This document shows, one piece after another, positions 35,976 through 48,630 of a stretch of 64,000 nucleotides of DNA (position 1 is the first letter of the stretch; every line of letters starts with the position of its first letter). The notes below the pieces were generated by a model. That model ran no database searches. It was given only the letters and a program-made list of their open reading frames with translations, and was not told the origin of the DNA. This DNA is from Owenia fusiformis (taxonomy: Eukaryota; Annelida; Polychaeta; Sabellida; Oweniidae). The position numbers and the translations under genes were made by a program. The stretch spans positions 38,247,759 to 38,311,758 of the forward strand of contig CAIIXF020000009.1 of NCBI GenBank assembly GCA_903813345.2, read 5' to 3'.

Positions 35976-36051
35976 CGGACGGACGGACGGACGTACGGAC
36001 GGACGGACGTACGGACGGACGGACAGATGTACGGACGGACGGACGGACGGA
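35976..36051. repeat. (GGAC)n microsatellite
   Basis: Seventy-five bases of GGAC/GTAC tetranucleotides with few interruptions, ending the satellite-bearing element. Open frames rich in D-G-R-T on the plus strand and S-V-R-P on the minus strand come from this tract and are not proteins. Confidence 0.95.
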
Positions 36052-36210
36052 GGCGTTCCCTATATCCCTCCGAACTTCGTTCGATGGGATAATAAATAGT
36101 ATACAGAGTATACCAGAGGCATACACCCTTAAATTGGCGACAGACCACAACAAAGTAAATGGCACAACTTAATGATTTCATGAATTTATTAATGATAATG
36201 GAGTTTAACA

Positions 36211-37190
36211 TTTTTTTTTTTTTTTTTTTTTTTTTATTAAAAAAACATATTGACTTCTGTAATATATTCTTACAAAGTATATTTTAAACATTCACTCCAT
36301 TTCACAGACATCCTTCTTCATTCATTCCATATCTTATTATCATTTTCTTTACAGTATTTTAAATACATTTCGAATTTTCTGTACACTGGTAGTTCTCGTA
36401 GCAATTTTTGATTATACAAGAAGTATTTTGCAATAATTATAATCATATTTTCGTATTTGCTCCATTTTTTAGAGCCAAAGAGCACATTGTTTAAATCAAA
36501 ATATTTGAGTTTTTTCAAAATGTGTTGCTTAACACTGTTCCAAAACTGATTTGTATATTCACAAAGATAAAATAAGTGATCAATCGTTTCAAATGCAGTA
36601 TGACAGAATTCGCACATCGGCGATTGTATTACATTATATTTAAATAGATCATTGTTTGTATATAAAATGCAATTTATAAGTTTAAATTGAAAAGCCCTGT
36701 GTTTAGAATACGTTAAAATGTAATGATAATACATATAATAAAAATTCCAGTCTTCTTCGTTTAATTTATATTTTATACTAAGCTTTCCTTTTGCTGTTGG
36801 TTGTTCAGCAATGTGTGACAATAAAATAGAATACAATAACTTTGATGTACATTTGTTAAACTGAAATATTTTTTTTCCATGTACAATATCAAAATTACAG
36901 TGTTTTACATCTAAATTGACATTATTTTCAAATACATTATTTCTTATAAGCCAAGTTCTTGGGATGGCTTTTAAAATTCCAAACCATTTCAGCATGTATA
37001 CATCAGATAGACCTGTTTGTACCTTAATCTGGTGCCATGTTTTAATTGATCCATCTATAAATAAATCTTTAATTTTTATTATGCCTCTATTGAAAAATTC
37101 TTTCCAGAAGAGTGATTTATTTTGTATCGTGATTTTTTTGTTATTCCATATTATTTCCTCTGGTATATCGGTTTGTGAACGGGGCAATTA
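36211..37190 (-). pseudogene. 5'-truncated LINE, 3' end with poly-A tail
   Basis: On the minus strand about 290 codons run from about 37187 to 36318, followed by a short 3' UTR and a tail of 25 A (T at 36211-36235 on the plus strand). The frame has I-I-W-N-N-K-K-I-T-I near its start and a C-E-F-C-H-T-A-F-E-T-I-D-H-L-F-Y-L-C zinc motif (CX2CX7HX4C). This is the C-terminal part of a non-LTR retrotransposon ORF2 beyond the reverse transcriptase. The resemblance is to L1/Tx1-type elements. A stop (TAA) lies just upstream of 37187, so the copy is 5'-truncated at about 37190. The remaining frame is unbroken, suggesting it is not old. No clear target duplication was found. Confidence 0.82.
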
Positions 37191-40100
37191 AAACCATCAG
37201 ACAGCTGACAAATGTGGTACTTTCACGTATGTAATGTATGGCAGTGACATCTATCAAATAAAGATGAGAAAAATATCCATGACTATATTTTCATTTTGGA
37301 CCATGATTCATAAATATCCAGAAAAAAAGTGAAATACATTTATGATTTCAATCATAAAACAATTCTCATTGTGTAGGTACACATTAAAAGAACATACAGA
37401 ATGGTAAAGATATTGACAACTTTTTGAAAACAATGAAGCAACAGTCTTTAGGAAACATTAATTCACCTGGCTAGGAGGTGAAAGATGGAATGTTGAGGCT
37501 GGAGTTAATTAGCTTAATGACTTGCAATTAGCTTCTATCTGCCTCAATATGTCATGATGTCTCCCCACATCAGACCTAGGAATTCTACAGAAGATGCTCC
37601 CCAGTCTCCCAGAGGAATATTACAGTCAAACTGAACACTCATCAACATCTGTCAAACCATAAGTCAAACATAATTATGTATTCAAAACTCATAAAATAAA
37701 GTATAAAATCCTGTATTTTCACTCCAATGGAGGTTTTGTTTTAAGAAAAGCATTCATGCATAGATTCTCCATACCTCTGAAAAAGGTGGGAAATTAGGTA
37801 ATTTACCCATGTTTATGAAACAGAAGCGAATCATAAGTTGCTTCAATAAGAACATGAATTGCAACTTTTATAGCATCAACCATTACGAGGGCTTTGTATG
37901 CACCATATATGGTCAAAGTTCCCCTATCATGGTTTTATCTCATTCTCCCCTCCAAGAACTGAAAAGTTACACAAACTCTGGCTATCTCTTGGGATGGTAA
38001 ATGTCATATTAATGTGAAATGTTGGGTCAAACAGATGCACATAAGTGTGTCTATAATTACAGTTTGTGATTGGAAGTATGTTGATAGCATTTCTGAGTTA
38101 ATAACATCATATTAAGATGAGCACATGAAGTCAAATATATTAATAATATGTACTCTATTAAATTCTGAAATGTGTCTTGCCTTCGCTGGCACACCATGGC
38201 CCATAGAGGGCTACAGTTTTTCAAATCATTGATCTCATACTATTAATAGTAATACCCCCTCTATATTGAGAAGTAAGAGAACACAAGGAGCTAACTTAGA
38301 CAGGGATAACAGGTACCTTAGTTTGGTCAGAGCTTTGTTGCTAGATACTCAAAATAAAGAAACTGATTTTGGTTCTTTAGCATCCATTTCCTCTATACAT
38401 TCCAAAACTACTTCCAAAAAGTTCTTCTATGAACTCAAATATTCCAAACTATTCTCACTTCTGTTTTATGACAACTCTACTAAAAACCTATAAATTGAAA
38501 CTTACAAACTTAGTAAAATGAATAGAAATAATCACTTATCATTATTAGGTGTAGAATTAAATAATCATTTAAGCTCCATTGCAATATAATAAGTTCATAA
38601 TAGAATTATATATATCATATTTCAGATTAGGTAGATATTTTGAAAGTTTGATCAAATATTTGTTCATAAAGATCAGTTCATAGAAATCTCTGCAATGATA
38701 GTTTCAGACAAAGCCCAATCTATAACTATAGCATAATAGATACAGTATCGATACAGACTGTTCAAAGTGCCATTAATAGATCAACTCACAGACAAAGAAT
38801 TATATATTCTTGAGACATGATCAAGTATAGTGAGATATAGCACAACTGGGATGTAACATCACTCAACACAATGAGAAATCCAGCATTATATCCCCTTATC
38901 CAAACAATCGTTATATATATCCCCCACCCCGTTGGCAGTATTTGATAACCTTTAAAAGAAAGAAAGAACCTTTGTTTTATTCTATCTAAATGTCACATTT
39001 CAAATACATCTCCAGCTGCAGTTTCTTCAATGAGTTTAAGGATCATCTGATACTAAAAAATGGAAATGCATTTTCTCATGGAAAATGACCAGACTATATA
39101 TATAACTTTTATTGACATATTATATCATTACATGATTACATTAGTCACAATATGTAGGCAAGCTTTATCAAGGGTTTCATGAGATTTTCCCCAGTTGTTT
39201 TACCAATATCGCATGTTGTTTTGAGGCACATCTCAACTGTATCAATGTTTGAATTAAAATTTCAAAGAATTTTACCAAGTTTTTAACATTTTACCTGCTG
39301 TCCAAATTTCTTTTTAAACCCTCTTACAGTTTTTATCAGTGATTTATTTCTGAACTGTAAAGTAGCCAAGTAAGAAAAGTAATTGGTCTCCAAGGTGATC
39401 TCCTATTGTTTATGTCTCAATTAATCTACAGCCAAGAATGTGATACAAGATCACAGACCTTTCAATTAGTCTTGATTGTTCTATTAATCTAATCGTGACC
39501 ACTTTATCAACATGTTACTTAAACCCCCCATACAGCAAATCACTACCTGAAATTGAAACTGTTTAAAAACAATTTCAATATTTCCTTTTTGCAGTCAGGT
39601 TCATCAATTCACTTAATGCAGCAAACAATTTATTGGCATGACATCTTTTGCAATCAAATCAAAATGAACAAGATATTCCCAAAATACATTTTGCTTTTAT
39701 CTTACCTTAGAACAATTGCTCCGTTCTGGTTACATTCACCGATTATTCAGTATCAACACTATCAAAGGCTATATTATCTACAAGAATGTTGTTTCGTCAG
39801 CTTTTAGTTTGTTTGGTAATTGTACCGATATAATCCAATGTACCAAAAGTCAAGAAACAAACTCTTGATAGATAGTATACATAAAAATGTATCCAAACTT
39901 GTTTGTGAAGCTGTTTAGGAAGCACTGCTTGTTTCACAGTGGTACACACTGGGATGTTGATAATAACCCAGGCTGAAAAATGTCCGTCTGTTCATCTTCA
40001 TTCTTTAACATTTCTCTCAAAAAATTGAATAAACTTTCAAGTTTTCTTGCATTTCTAAACAATTTAGTATATGCATTTCATGCCTGTTTATTCTATTCCT

Positions 40101-41246
40101 TGCAGATTTCACTCTTTTCAGTCTTATTTTTGATTTTAAATTTTGATCTCCATGACATTTTTGGAAAGACGGAGTTTATATAATAGAACATCTCAGGTTT
40201 CTGCATTCTTCTGGAAGACCCCAGATGTAATACAACCCTCTAAAATACACATGTACACAAACTTGTATTGGTCACATATGTAGAAAAACACATCTTTTAC
40301 TCCTTTAGAAAATTATTTTCTCAGAGTTTTGACTGATTGAGTAAAAACTATCAGTTGATCATGCTGTTTTCATATTGTACATTTGTACTTCTTATTTCAC
40401 GGAAGCTTATTGTTAAAGCAATCACCAAAAACAACTGTTATACACTAGAATATCTTAAGTGCAGACTATGAAATGACTAACCTCATTTTCCAATATTAAC
40501 AACTGTTGAAATAATAAAACCCAAGATCTAAGTAAAAATTGATTAAAAATTAAATTAGAAAAGTTGATGAAGACAGATGACCTTCAATTGCACATCTTTC
40601 TTCCTAATTAGCCATGCATAAAACTCTACTTTGATCCTAAACACAGAAGAAACATTATAATACCTGCCTAGTTTGCTTTTTGAAATTAACAGATTTCAAG
40701 GTTCTTCTTACATCAGGTCATTCTACTCTCTCTCTACACTCTTCCATACTAATTCCCTACTTGTTCCATACTAATTCCCTACTTGTTCAATACTAATTCC
40801 CTACTTGTTCCATACTAATTCCCTACTTTCCATCTTAATTTCCCATTTATTTCTCATCTGACGTATCCTTGTCTGTCTTTTACCAGGAAAAAACACTTTG
40901 ACATTTCTTTAAGATCTTTGAGCATGAGAAAATAGCAAATGGAAATTGTTGAAGCATATTCTAGAATTGATTTAGCTTTGATATGATTTCAAACCTAGTT
41001 GAGTAATCATTTCCAGCATTGATTTCAAGTCTAATATAAAATAAATGATTTATTTATCATATGAAAGAGACAACATTGCATACCTTCAAAGGTCTCAACA
41101 GAAATAAGTGATTTGTCAAGTTGCATAAAGTTCATCAGTTTTAATATTTTTATAATCATATTTTTACTTGACAATTTCTCAGTTTTGCCAGGATCCTTTG
41201 AAGACTTTTTGTAGAAAAGATGTGACTTACCAAAACTGGTTATCAG
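37191..41246. other. intron-like stretch
   Basis: Lies within the 11.7-kb intron of the Caskin-like gene. Open frames at 38266-38493 and 39553-39807 have no motif I recognise and no supporting splice signals. One short tandem repeat near 40.75 kb is listed separately. Confidence 0.45.
40742..40832. repeat. minisatellite, 22-bp unit, 4 copies
   Basis: 'ttccatactaattccctact' recurs at 40742 and 40764 and twice more with 22-bp spacing, one copy carrying 'ttcaatac'. It follows a short CT-rich tract. Confidence 0.88.
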
Positions 41247-42071
41247 TTAAAGTCCCCGTCTAAAGTTTGAAAATATTTTTTTATCATTCATTTACTATTT
41301 GTCAGGATTTAAAAAGTGATATTAGAGATTTTTTAACAAAAAAAGTTGTGAGCGTTTCATTTCTCAAATATTCAAATTTCCCGCCATTTTTCAAAAAAAG
41401 TTGCAATTTCTTAAACATCAAATATTTCCTAATGCATTTCAAAAAAGATTATCTTTTTAACACCAATGCAAAGGTTGAACAAAGGACACACTATTTCAAT
41501 AATAAAATGCCATATTTAATGGGCCACTTCAATGTTTCAACATATCAAAAATATTTTGAAACATTAGTGATGTCACTAAGGTACCAAAAAATTTTTGAAA
41601 AAAATTGAAATTTTTTTTTCGATGTCAATCTTTTCTAAATATGTTAGACTTTCATAAAAAAACAATGTTGATTGTCTAATCAGGTTAAAAGGAAGAATAA
41701 ATTATGTTTTAGATATCATTGTACCATTGGTTTCTATGAGAACTAAAATTTTGAAATGCATTTTTCTCAGAACCATTTTCATGCACTGATAAGTTCATTT
41801 CTCGCTTATTTATGAACCGATTTTCTTAATTTTTTCGGCAAAAAACATGGGAGGATGAATGCTATGCATTGGTATGAATTGTGGCTAATTAGAAGATATA
41901 AGTGACCTCCAAAAGTTGGTTTTAAATAAATTCACAAATTTTTGAACAAAAAGTCTATCAAAAACCACTTTTTGAAATTAAAAAAAAAAGTTTCACATAT
42001 CACACTTTGATGACATTGGGTAAGACTACAATATAAGCCAAAGTGGTTTAAACTTTATATGGGGCCTTTAA
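41247..42071. mobile_element. 825-bp MITE-like element with TTAAAG-nCCCC inverted ends
   Basis: The left end is TTAAAGTCCCCGTCTAAAGT. The right end, read on the other strand, is TTAAAGGCCCCATATAAAGT. About 18 of 24 terminal positions match as an inverted pair. The interior is very AT-rich with long A and T runs and no transposase. The terminal TTAA could be a target duplication. The 113-codon frame inside is low-complexity and not credible. Confidence 0.55.
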
Positions 42072-42425
42072 GAAATTCTAGCTATCGTTTTTATATTTGT
42101 TTATATCCAAAATACTGTATTCATTTATATGTATGTGTGTGAACTGCACACCATCTAACAAATATGGTATAACACGAGCATGCTTTCAACTCAGTCCCAT
42201 ATGTAGTCTGTAGTGGAATTGTTTCATATTCACTACTCTCAGACTAAGTACAGAGTGTACAATACATTTCTGAACCTTTCTATTCAACTTATAATTTTCA
42301 GAAATAAAATTTAAAATTCAATATAAAAATCTAGAAATAAGTAACTCAACTTTTATTTAAATTTCAAACAAAATTAATTTTCTTGAATTATTTTGAGTTC
42401 CCCTGTAGATTCAGTGTGACTGACA

Positions 42426-44039
42426 CAGGCCCGTCAGATGGGGGGGTGCGATGGGTGCGACCGCACCCCCCTTTTTCACCCCCCAAAATATTTTTTTTTT
42501 TTGAAAAATATTTTTTTGTAATTTTTCTTCATTGACTCATACACTTTGAAAGTACCCAGAAAGCACCAAATAGCATCTTTAAATTGTAAAATTTTCTAGG
42601 GGTATTCGCCTCCCCTCACACCCCCCCCCACAAAACAATGGAAAAGTTTTTTCTCAGACACTTTTAAAGTGCCCAGATATCATCAAATAGCTCCTTGATA
42701 TAGTTAGTGTTTCTGGGGGACTTACTCCCCCTCTCTTACTCCCCCTCTTGCATCTTGCACTTGCACAACCCCCCTCCTCTGGCGCCCCCCCCCCCTTGAC
42801 CCCCCCCCCAAATAAAAATTGTGATTTTCTCAAATTCTTTAATTGACTCATACACTTTGAAAGTGCCCAGAAAGCACCAAATAGCGTCGTAAAATTGTAA
42901 AATTTTCTAGGGGGAGTGGGCCACCCCTCACACCCCAAACAAAACAATGGAAAAGTTCTGAATTTGTTTTATGTATTGTCTCAGACACTTTTAAATTGCC
43001 CAGACATCATCAAATAGCTCCTTGATAAAGTTAATGATTCTGGAAGACAACACTTACTCGCCCTCTGGCATCCCCACTCCACCTCCCCCTCTGGCAGCCC
43101 CCCTCCGTTAACCCCCCCCCACCCCGAAAAAATTGAGATTTTTCAAATTTTTTATTGACTCATACCTTTTGAATTAGTGCCCAGAAAGCACCAAATAGCA
43201 TCTTTAAATTGTAAAATTTTCTTGGGAAATAGGCACTTTTAGGCACAGACACTTTTAAAGTGCCCAAACTTCATCGAATAGCACCTTGATATTGTAAATT
43301 TTGATATGGGGGACAAACGCTTGCTCCCCCTCTGGCACCCCAGCCCCACCTCCCCCTTTGACACCCCCAAAATTTGAAAAAAATTGTGATTGTTTTTCAA
43401 TGTTTTTTATTGACTAATACACTTTAAAAGTGCCCAGAAGCACCAAATATCATCTTTAAATTGTAAAATTTTCTAGGAGAGTTAGCCACCCCTCACATCC
43501 CCCACAAAACAAAAGAAAATATTCTGAATTCCATGTATTGTCTCAGACATTTTTAAGTGCCCAGACATCATCAAATAGCACCTTGATATGGTCAATGTTT
43601 CTGGGGGACAACCCCTTGCTCCCCTACTGGCACCCCACCCCACTTCACCCTCTCATCCTCTTTGACACCCCCTAAAGAATTTGAAAATTTGACTCATAAC
43701 GCACAGGCGTACCAGATGGTTGCAAATTCGCTCCAAATACAACCAAATTTCAAAATTTTCCATTTTACACTTTGAAAGTGCCCAGAAAGCACCAAATAGC
43801 ATCTCAAAACTGTAAAATTTTCTAGGGGGAGTGGACTACTCCTCACATCCCCCACAAAACAATTGGAACGTTTGGAAGTTGCATGCATTTGTTAATTCCA
43901 AACCAATATGGGGAGTAACTGACCCCCCCCCCTCTGTCTTATGCGATTTGATTTACAGGGCAAAAAAATGCCAATTTTATATTCTCTTTAGTAAGCTAAA
44001 AACCGCACCCCCCTTGGAGAAAAGTGTCTTACGGGCCTG
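42426..44039. mobile_element. 1.6-kb non-autonomous DNA element, CAGGCCCGT ends, 6-bp target duplication
   Basis: Left end CAGGCCCGTCAGA, right end inverse ACGGGCCTG, and both ends carry a GGGGGGTGCGG-type block just inside. CTGACA directly flanks both sides (42420-42425 and 44040-44045), a perfect 6-bp target duplication. The interior is a set of ~300-bp tandem units with 'tttgaaagtgcccagaaagc', 'accaaatagcatctt', 'ttgtaaaattttctaggggg' and poly-C runs. No transposase is encoded. The superfamily is not certain, and a 6-bp duplication is unusual for hAT elements. Confidence 0.78.
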
Positions 44040-44238
44040 CTGACATAATATAAAATCACACATACAGGGTGATCCTGTATCAGAATGTACTAAGAATTGT
44101 TATCCACAAGGCAAATAATGTGATGGATTTACTACTGTAAGTGGAGATAAGAAACTGAGTTTGTAAATAAACAACTAAATTATTGCGTGTCATTAACTAT
44201 CATTGCAGTAGCCACCACAGCTGAATGCCATTATATAT

Positions 44239-44465
44239 GGGTCCACCCGTGTAGCTCAGCGGTAGCGCAGGTACCTCTTACGCAATAGGTCCCGGATTCG
44301 ATCCCTGGTTCAGGCAAGACTAAATTTGCTTGTTTGCGTGAAGTACTTCAGGGTGTTTGACTGAGTGGTCCGCAACTCGTACAAAAGGCTGTGGCGTGTA
44401 CTTGTATGTCTATGCATAAGTGCACATAAAAGAACACAGGGCTCCTTCAAGGAGGGGTTTCTGGT
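44239..44465 (+). mobile_element. tRNA-derived SINE
   Basis: The 5' ~75 bp look like a tRNA gene. Box A is GTAGCTCAGCGGTAGCGC, box B is GGATTCGATCC at 44294-44304, and the anticodon-like loop T-T-A-C-G-C-A suggests tRNA-Arg(ACG). The match to a functional cloverleaf is imperfect, and the sequence continues without a terminator. A ~100-bp body ('aagtacttcagggtgtttg', 'ggctgtggcgtgtacttg', 'gtgcacataaaagaacac') and a 'ggtttct' repeat tail follow. It should be transcribed by RNA polymerase III and mobilised by a LINE. Confidence 0.8.
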
Positions 44466-45104
44466 TTCTGGTTTTCTTTCAGGTTAATTACGTAAATTAC
44501 GGACTTATATATACGGGATATACCCAAGACTTTAATTGCTCACCTTCATTGGTGGTAAACAAAATACAACAACAACAACTTACCAAGACAAGTATCCATT
44601 TGAGATTAGAATTTTTAACAAGATATCCTTCACAGATAAAACATCATTTTCATTATGCAAATCACAAATATCTTCTAAATCTGAATGTTGTTTTAAATCT
44701 TGTACATAGATATATATCTAAGTATACCAAACATAGATATGACATTATATGACATTGATACAAAAGTGATTTGCAATCTTGTACAGGTATTCATTTATGT
44801 TTCTAAAAAAAATTCTAGTAAACTATCCACTGAAACACAGTTATTGTTTGTTGCTATTCCACTACTTACTAGAAACTCTGATAGAGGTATTCATTTTTTG
44901 TAAATTAGGGCAACAGTTTCAAAGCATACTACCAGAAAACCCCCCTTTTCCATTCCAGGCCATGTTTGGTTTTCCATTTTCCGTTTTCCATTTCAGATGA
45001 GCTGCAGGTGAACATATCTTCATGGTCAGCATTCACAGTACTCTAAATGTGGACTTCATTACAACACATGTTCACAGTTGGACCCTATGGTTCCAGCATG
45101 TCAT

Positions 45105-45490
45105 CACTGAGGGAACAAGTAGTAGGTCTGTGATCTTAGACTCATGTTCCATTACAGCTCTAGAGGAGCATCAAGTTATTATATAACACCTTTCCTCTAA
45201 TCAATACTTTCCTATTTTTTTAATTTCGTTTTATGTTTAGTTATATAATGCCAGAGTGAGAACAAGGACCAAGTCTGAGATCTTAAGAATCATGTCTACC
45301 TCATAAAAAGTCAATATCCTTTCCCCAATCAATAATTTTGTAACTTGTTTAATTATTTGCCTATGTTCAGTTATATAATGTTATTGGAGTAAGAACAAGG
45401 ACCAGCTCTGAGATCATAGAGTCATGGTCCAGTTCAGCTCTACTTTGGGAATGAGTCATTATGTAACACCCTTCCGATTATCATTGCCAA
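45105..45490. repeat. three diverged tandem copies, ~130-150 bp
   Basis: Blocks with 'aacaaggacca', 'tctgagatcttaga', 'tcatgttcca' and 'ttatataatg' recur near 45126, 45273 and 45405. Old, unequal copies, non-coding. Confidence 0.6.
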
Positions 45491-45592
45491 ATGGAAACAA
45501 TCCCAACTTGTTCTTTCTTTGATATAAACCTAACCTAAAAAATACATCATACAGTGATTAAGAACACCATGATACAGTAAATGTGTACCTAC

Positions 45593-45688
45593 CCTATTTC
45601 TGCCAAACTCACAGGCCAGGTCTAGGGGAGTCTTATGGATGTTGTTGCGAATGGTTGGATCTCCCTGATGTTGAAGAAGGCCACTTGC
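45593..45688 (-). CDS. CASKIN: Caskin-like ankyrin gene, exon c (ankyrin repeats 3-4)
   Basis: A 96-bp exon with acceptor TTGTATTGCAG and donor GTAGGT, phase 0 at both ends. It reads [12 protein letters not shown], then [12 protein letters not shown]. The string [11 protein letters not shown] next to L-L-Q-H-Q matches Caskin's ankyrin repeats, from memory, better than ANKS1 (which has D-L-A-A-L-Y-G-R). It continues directly into exon d. Confidence 0.87.
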
Positions 45689-46268
45689 CTGCAATACAAC
45701 CCAAACACATGTGAACTATACTGTATAAAATGAATTGAATACCGATATGGTCAGATTCTTATGAATGAGTAATGGTAGATATTTCAAGCACAAGAAGCAA
45801 ATGCAGGAATTACCAACATAGAATATCAGTATAAAAGTAGGAATATTTCCAAATAAGTAATTTGCTTTATCAATAACTCGAACACTTGTAGAGATCTAAA
45901 GACAATTAGAATTTTTCAGCCAGAAATCCTAGTCCAATTTACAAGAATTATGCTTTTATCATTTTATCATGTTGCATGAAATAAACCTTTGGACAGCTAC
46001 ATTTCCACATCTTTGAGTTTATGTCTAATAGGATCTGAAAGTGTTTAGACGTATGAGATCGATTAAACTTTGAAACTGTTTTTCCCGATGTTTCCCATCT
46101 TGATATGTTTTTGTAAGCAGGGAGTTAATCCTGGATATCTTTAAACAATACCTTCTTGATTTTCACACTCAGATCATATAACCATGAGATCATATAGTTC
46201 TAGATGACGGAAGGAAAATGAACAGTAATTATAAAACCATATTTATCCCTCTTATGAAATAACCTGTA

Positions 46269-46522
46269 TTTATCCTATGCCAAGTAGAGTTTTAGGGAGA
46301 TAAGTTGGTCAGATATATCCCGTATCCTGATTTTGAGGTTTCCATATCCAGAACCTCCATATCTCCCGCCATATCTCCCGCTTCGGTGCATATCTTCCCG
46401 CTTCCGGTGCATATCTTCCCGCTTCCGGTAATGCAATAAAATGACTTGATTTGTTTATTTTTACACCTTGTACTGTTGAAATGGCCATATGCCCCTGAAA
46501 ACTCTACTTGGTATAGGATAAA
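46269..46522. repeat. inverted-repeat unit with internal 24-bp tandem repeats
   Basis: A 25-bp arm beginning 'tttatcctatgccaag' at 46269 is inverted at 46498-46522 with one mismatch, giving a ~250-bp foldback unit. Inside are three copies of 'ggtgcatatcttcccgcttc' near 46380-46430. Could be a small MITE. Encodes nothing. Confidence 0.6.
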
Positions 46523-46974
46523 GCAGTTATGTACGGTCGGTTTGAATATTGGGTTCATCCCTCGTGAGGTATGCACATCTACCTTCGGTCCCTACGGTCC
46601 CTCAGGTAGATATGCATATCTCCCTCTGGATAAACCCCATATCCAAAACCTCCCAGTACATAACCCTTATTTATCCCAGGATTATTGAGTCTAACCAAAG
46701 CACTAATTCCAAGGTTCTATACTGTTATAACTCTGAAAAATTAATTTTGGAATCTGGGCCTCCATATTATCTGTCACATCTGCTACAATGAAGTTGTGCA
46801 CAATGCCCTCTATTTTAAGCCAACTGAAATATTTTCATCAAAGACATAATACAGTAGTTTGGCATTAACTCCTTGTGACCCCCATTCCCTAACATATACC
46901 TGTGACACACACTCGGAATGTTGTTGGGAGAAGGCAAAGGTTTAATGCAGGAGTAATATTACAGAGAGACCTAC

Positions 46975-47120
46975 CACATCAAGGTGGCCATGTTGACAGG
47001 CAAGATGCAGTGGGGATTCCCCATCATTTGCCTGTTCATTGGAGCAGGATTTGTTGTCCAGTAATATCTTCACTGGTTCCATCTTGCCCTGCCATGCAGC
47101 ATAGTGGAGTGGCCGCATGC
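46975..47120 (-). CDS. CASKIN: Caskin-like ankyrin gene, exon b (ankyrin repeats 2-3)
   Basis: A 146-bp exon with acceptor TTATTTTTCAG and donor GTAGGT. The first two bases complete the Gly codon begun in exon a, and the exon ends in phase 0. It encodes [12 protein letters not shown], then E-P-V-K-I-L-L and [14 protein letters not shown], two ankyrin repeats. [12 protein letters not shown] is, to my memory, the Caskin sequence almost unchanged, which is the strongest identification in the window. Confidence 0.9.
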
Positions 47121-48278
47121 CTGAAAAATAAACAGGAATATTGTTAATGTTCTATTGTTATATGATTTATTTTATTTCTTGTTTTGTTTTATTAATCTTT
47201 GAGTATATTTTTATGTATTCTATGAAAAATATCATGGCAATTATCATTGCATATGGAAAATCTACAGAGTAGAAAAGAGTGAAATCAGCAAGGGAAATAG
47301 TCGCAGACATGAAATTTACAATGCAGAAAAAGAAAATGATCAAGGACCGTGGTATACTGTAGGTGAATGCAGTGAATGAATATTCTTCAAGCTGATAGAT
47401 AGATGGCAGATAAGTGTTTCATTTAGTGTTGACATATTGTATATAGATAACTTAACTCATATATAATACAAATATTATGTCTGTTAATACATATACAAGG
47501 GAGGTTAAGCTGTATTTTTGAGAGAAATTGTATGTGATTGTGTAGAATTATGATCCTCCAGGATAAACAAGTAGCTAACCCTCATTACTATCTGAATATA
47601 TCAGTCTATACCACATAATTGTTGCGACATACTTTTTAAACCAACTAACTTTCATTGAACAGAAAATTACTAGCACTCATGTATTCACAAACTGGTCAAA
47701 ACAGTTATATTTATTTGATAAATTATAGGAAATGGGAGTGTTATATGGGGCAAGTTTAAATCAGGGATCGTCATCAATACATCCAGTTGATAACATCACA
47801 AGATAACAATATATAAACAGTAGCATTGTTACATATAGCTAGTATATACATGTACATGTTAGGTTAAGTTGATAACAGTCCAGTGTGAAACCTCAGTAAT
47901 ATAAGTATCCATCTCTGGTAAATGAATGATCATTCAGTATAATTTAAGCATTTAATTGTAACTTTGGGTTAGACTTCTACAATATACAATGTATACAACA
48001 GCTTTATAACAGGTTATCTTTATTATGTCATTTCTGGCTACTAGCAACATGATTGAATTAATGTATAACTTGCACTTGAAGTCTATATATTGAGCTCTCT
48101 GATCTACTAGAATGTCATCATCACCTAGTTATTGAAAGGGGCCATTTCCAAACTTCAAATATATTTGGGGAGGGGGTGGGTATGAAGGCTCATGTCACTT
48201 TCATAATCTAATGATGTTCCAGGTTTTTCCTCAAGCGGCTCAAAATCTCATTTTACAATATTGAATCATGAAGTGGGT
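47121..48278. other. intron stretch of the Caskin-like gene
   Basis: No additional exon, element end or tandem repeat recognised between exon b and the minisatellite at 48.3 kb. Confidence 0.5.
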
Positions 48279-48412
48279 GCAATTAGGTTTTCAAGTGGGG
48301 CAAATGGGTTTTCAGAAGGGTGCAAATGGGTTTTCAGAAGGGTGCAAATAGGTTTTCAGGTAGGTGCAAATGGGTTTTCAGGTGGGTGCAAATACTTTTC
48401 AGGTATCATCAA
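48279..48412. repeat. minisatellite, 22-bp unit, about 6 copies
   Basis: 'caaatgggttttcag' recurs at 48301, 48323, 48345, 48367 and 48389 with exact 22-bp spacing and small variants. Open frames across it show a G-F-S-G-C-K pattern caused by the repeat. Confidence 0.92.
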
Positions 48413-48630
48413 AATCATTGCTGGGGAGATCACTATAACCAGTGTACAGAGTACAATCCGAAGAACTACATTCTCCATAACTTTTAATGCTTGGACATTC
48501 TCCTTGAGTACAAACATATTTAAAACATATGCTTGCTTCTTGTGTTATGGGACACTCTTGTTTTTTTCTTTTTTTTTGTCAAAATCAAAGTGTCTTATTT
48601 TCAATTGAGTTTCTGATGAGAACTTACTTT

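Noticed and set aside
35846-36211. Arg/Ser/Val/Pro- or Asp/Gly/Arg/Thr-repeat proteins
   Set aside because: They are translations of the (GGAC)n microsatellite on either strand.
38266-38493. 75-codon plus-strand frame
   Set aside because: No recognisable domain, splice signals or repeat structure. Expected by chance in DNA of this length.
41267-41608. 113-codon plus-strand frame
   Set aside because: Low-complexity F/K/N-rich translation of AT-rich DNA inside a MITE-like element. No motif is present.
44241-44315. Functional tRNA-Arg gene
   Set aside because: Box A and box B are present, but the acceptor stem does not pair well. The sequence runs into a SINE body and repeat tail instead of a terminator.
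46902-47147. Plus-strand 81-codon frame
   Set aside because: It is the reverse complement of ankyrin exon b, which has intact splice sites and a clear family match on the other strand.
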